The notes under the pieces: model-generated
What the model was told of the DNA's origin: nothing
Seen by the model: only the letters and a program-made list of their open reading frames with translations
Database searches by the model: none
Source of the DNA: JANLVJ01 sp031363945
Lineage (GTDB): Bacteria; Bacteroidota; Bacteroidia; Sphingobacteriales; Sphingobacteriaceae
Assembly (NCBI GenBank): GCA_031363945.1
Contig: JANLVJ010000067.1
Location: forward strand, 1-6,532
Direction of reading: 5' to 3'
Length of the DNA: 6,532 nt
Shown here: in pieces, positions 5,678-6,532 of the stretch
Layout: each line of letters opens with the position of its first letter
How positions within the stretch are numbered: position 1 is the first letter of the stretch
Program-made: the position numbers and the translations under genes

Positions 5678-6493
5678 ATGGAAAATGAACCAGCAGATAA
5701 CATCGAAGCTGTAAAAAGAGCTCTTAAGTCAAAAGATGAAATCGTTCACAACTGGCTCCCAAGGTATACAGGAAGAAAAATTGAAGATTTCGGCAAATAC
5801 ATTCTATTAACTAATTTTTCAGGTTACCTGGATCTATTTTCTAGTTTTTACAATGTTCCGATTATGGGTCTTGATAAACCTATGCAAAATGTAACCGCTG
5901 ACGGAATCACCCTCATAAATTTTGGTATGGGAAGTCCAATGGCAGCGACAGTGATGGATTTGCTATCGGCAATAAAACCTAAAGCAGTCTTATTTTTGGG
6001 TAAATGCGGGGGGCTCAAGAAAAAAAATAAAATCGGTGATTTGATCCTGCCTATAGCTGCTATTAGGGGTGAAGGAACATCTAATGATTACTTTCCACCT
6101 GAAGTACCTGCATTGCCATCATTTGCTTTGCAGAAAGCCATATCAACCACCATTCGGGACCATGCACTTGATTATTGGACCGGAACAGTTTATACTACCA
6201 ACCGCCGTGTCTGGGAGCATGATAAAAACTTTAAAAAATACATCAAGAATCTGCGCTGTATGGCAATTGATATGGAAACAGCGACGATATTTACAACTGG
6301 TTTTGCGAATAAAATTCCATCCGGGGCACTATTATTAGTTTCTGACCAGCCAATGATTCCTGAAGGTGTTAAAACGGCAGTTAGCGATAAGTTGGTATCT
6401 GCCAATTTTGTCGAAGTTCACCTCAGAATTGGAATAGAATCGTTAAAGCAACTTATAAACAACGGGCTTACTGTAAAACATTTGCGATTTTAG
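5678..6493 (+). CDS. amn: AMP nucleosidase
   Basis: A 271-residue cytosolic enzyme of the PNP/UDP phosphorylase superfamily that hydrolyses AMP to adenine and ribose 5-phosphate, in purine salvage and control of the adenylate pool. It is the short form found in Bacteroidota, without the extra N-terminal domain of the roughly 480-residue E. coli enzyme. Recognised segments include NWLPRYTG (25-32), INFGMGS (80-86), FLGKCGG (106-112), the strongly conserved IRGEGTSNDYFPPEVPA (129-145), YTTNRRVWEHD (172-182), MAIDMETATIF (195-205) with the ribose-binding glutamate Glu200, and LVSDQPMIPEGVK (220-232), where Asp223 is the likely acid that protonates the base. The ATG at 5678 gives a normal N-terminus. 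It has its own terminator-isolated position after clpX and is probably transcribed separately. The tail NNGLTVKHLRF is less conserved than the core. Confidence 0.93.
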   Translation: MENEPADNIEAVKRALKSKDEIVHNWLPRYTGRKIEDFGKYILLTNFSGYLDLFSSFYNVPIMGLDKPMQNVTADGITLINFGMGSPMAATVMDLLSAIKPKAVLFLGKCGGLKKKNKIGDLILPIAAIRGEGTSNDYFPPEVPALPSFALQKAISTTIRDHALDYWTGTVYTTNRRVWEHDKNFKKYIKNLRCMAIDMETATIFTTGFANKIPSGALLLVSDQPMIPEGVKTAVSDKLVSANFVEVHLRIGIESLKQLINNGLTVKHLRF

Positions 6494-6531
6494 ACAATTT
6501 CGGTTGTCAGCTTAAGCGAACGTACATAGGC
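6490..6531 (-). CDS. Possible C-terminal end of a converging gene, cut by the window edge
   Basis: Reading in from the right edge on the minus strand, one frame is open for 13 codons (AYVRSLKLTTEIV) and ends in TAA at 6492-6490, overlapping the amn stop codon. The residues look like an ordinary protein C-terminus and the alternative, a terminator for amn, is not seen here. The stretch is far too short to prove coding. Confidence 0.25.
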   Translation of the reverse strand, partial: AYVRSLKLTTEIV

Positions 6532-6532
6532 T

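Noticed and set aside
6069..6405. Extra open frames on both strands inside amn
   Set aside because: They overlap the most conserved part of AMP nucleosidase and have no protein-like features of their own.

Overview
The window looks like a stretch of a Bacteroidota chromosome, possibly from the Sphingobacteriia side; the class is a guess from protein style. The basis is the AMP nucleosidase (short form typical of the phylum), the ClpP and ClpX sequence style, the lack of Shine-Dalgarno sites before the starts, and matches to the Bacteroidota -7 promoter box TAnnTTTG. The DNA is AT-rich.

Left part (1-1561): low coding density. One gene on the minus strand (370-1164) encodes a predicted lipoprotein of unknown function, flanked by AT-rich non-coding DNA. 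That DNA holds a short direct repeat (213-238) and a strong palindrome upstream of the lipoprotein gene (1237-1259). Middle (1562-1980): a small gene for a two-helix membrane protein, then a tRNA-Leu gene with anticodon TAG, a convincing -7 box just before it and a textbook Rho-independent terminator just after it.

Right part (1988-5648): the conserved protein quality-control cluster tig-clpP-clpX, all on the plus strand. Trigger factor meets nascent chains at the ribosome; ClpX unfolds substrates and feeds them to the ClpP protease. No terminator separates tig from clpP. A perfect inverted repeat without a T-tract lies between clpP and clpX. A bipartite terminator closes the cluster after clpX. 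Then comes amn (5678-6493), encoding AMP nucleosidase of purine salvage. Its stop codon may overlap the end of a converging gene that enters from the right edge.

I see no CRISPR array, insertion sequence, toxin-antitoxin pair or defence system. The window is mostly conserved housekeeping DNA. The less ordinary points are small: regulatory-looking repeats, a promoter box inside the clpX terminator, a duplicated hairpin-forming codon block in the lipoprotein, and changes in the ribosome-docking signature of trigger factor.
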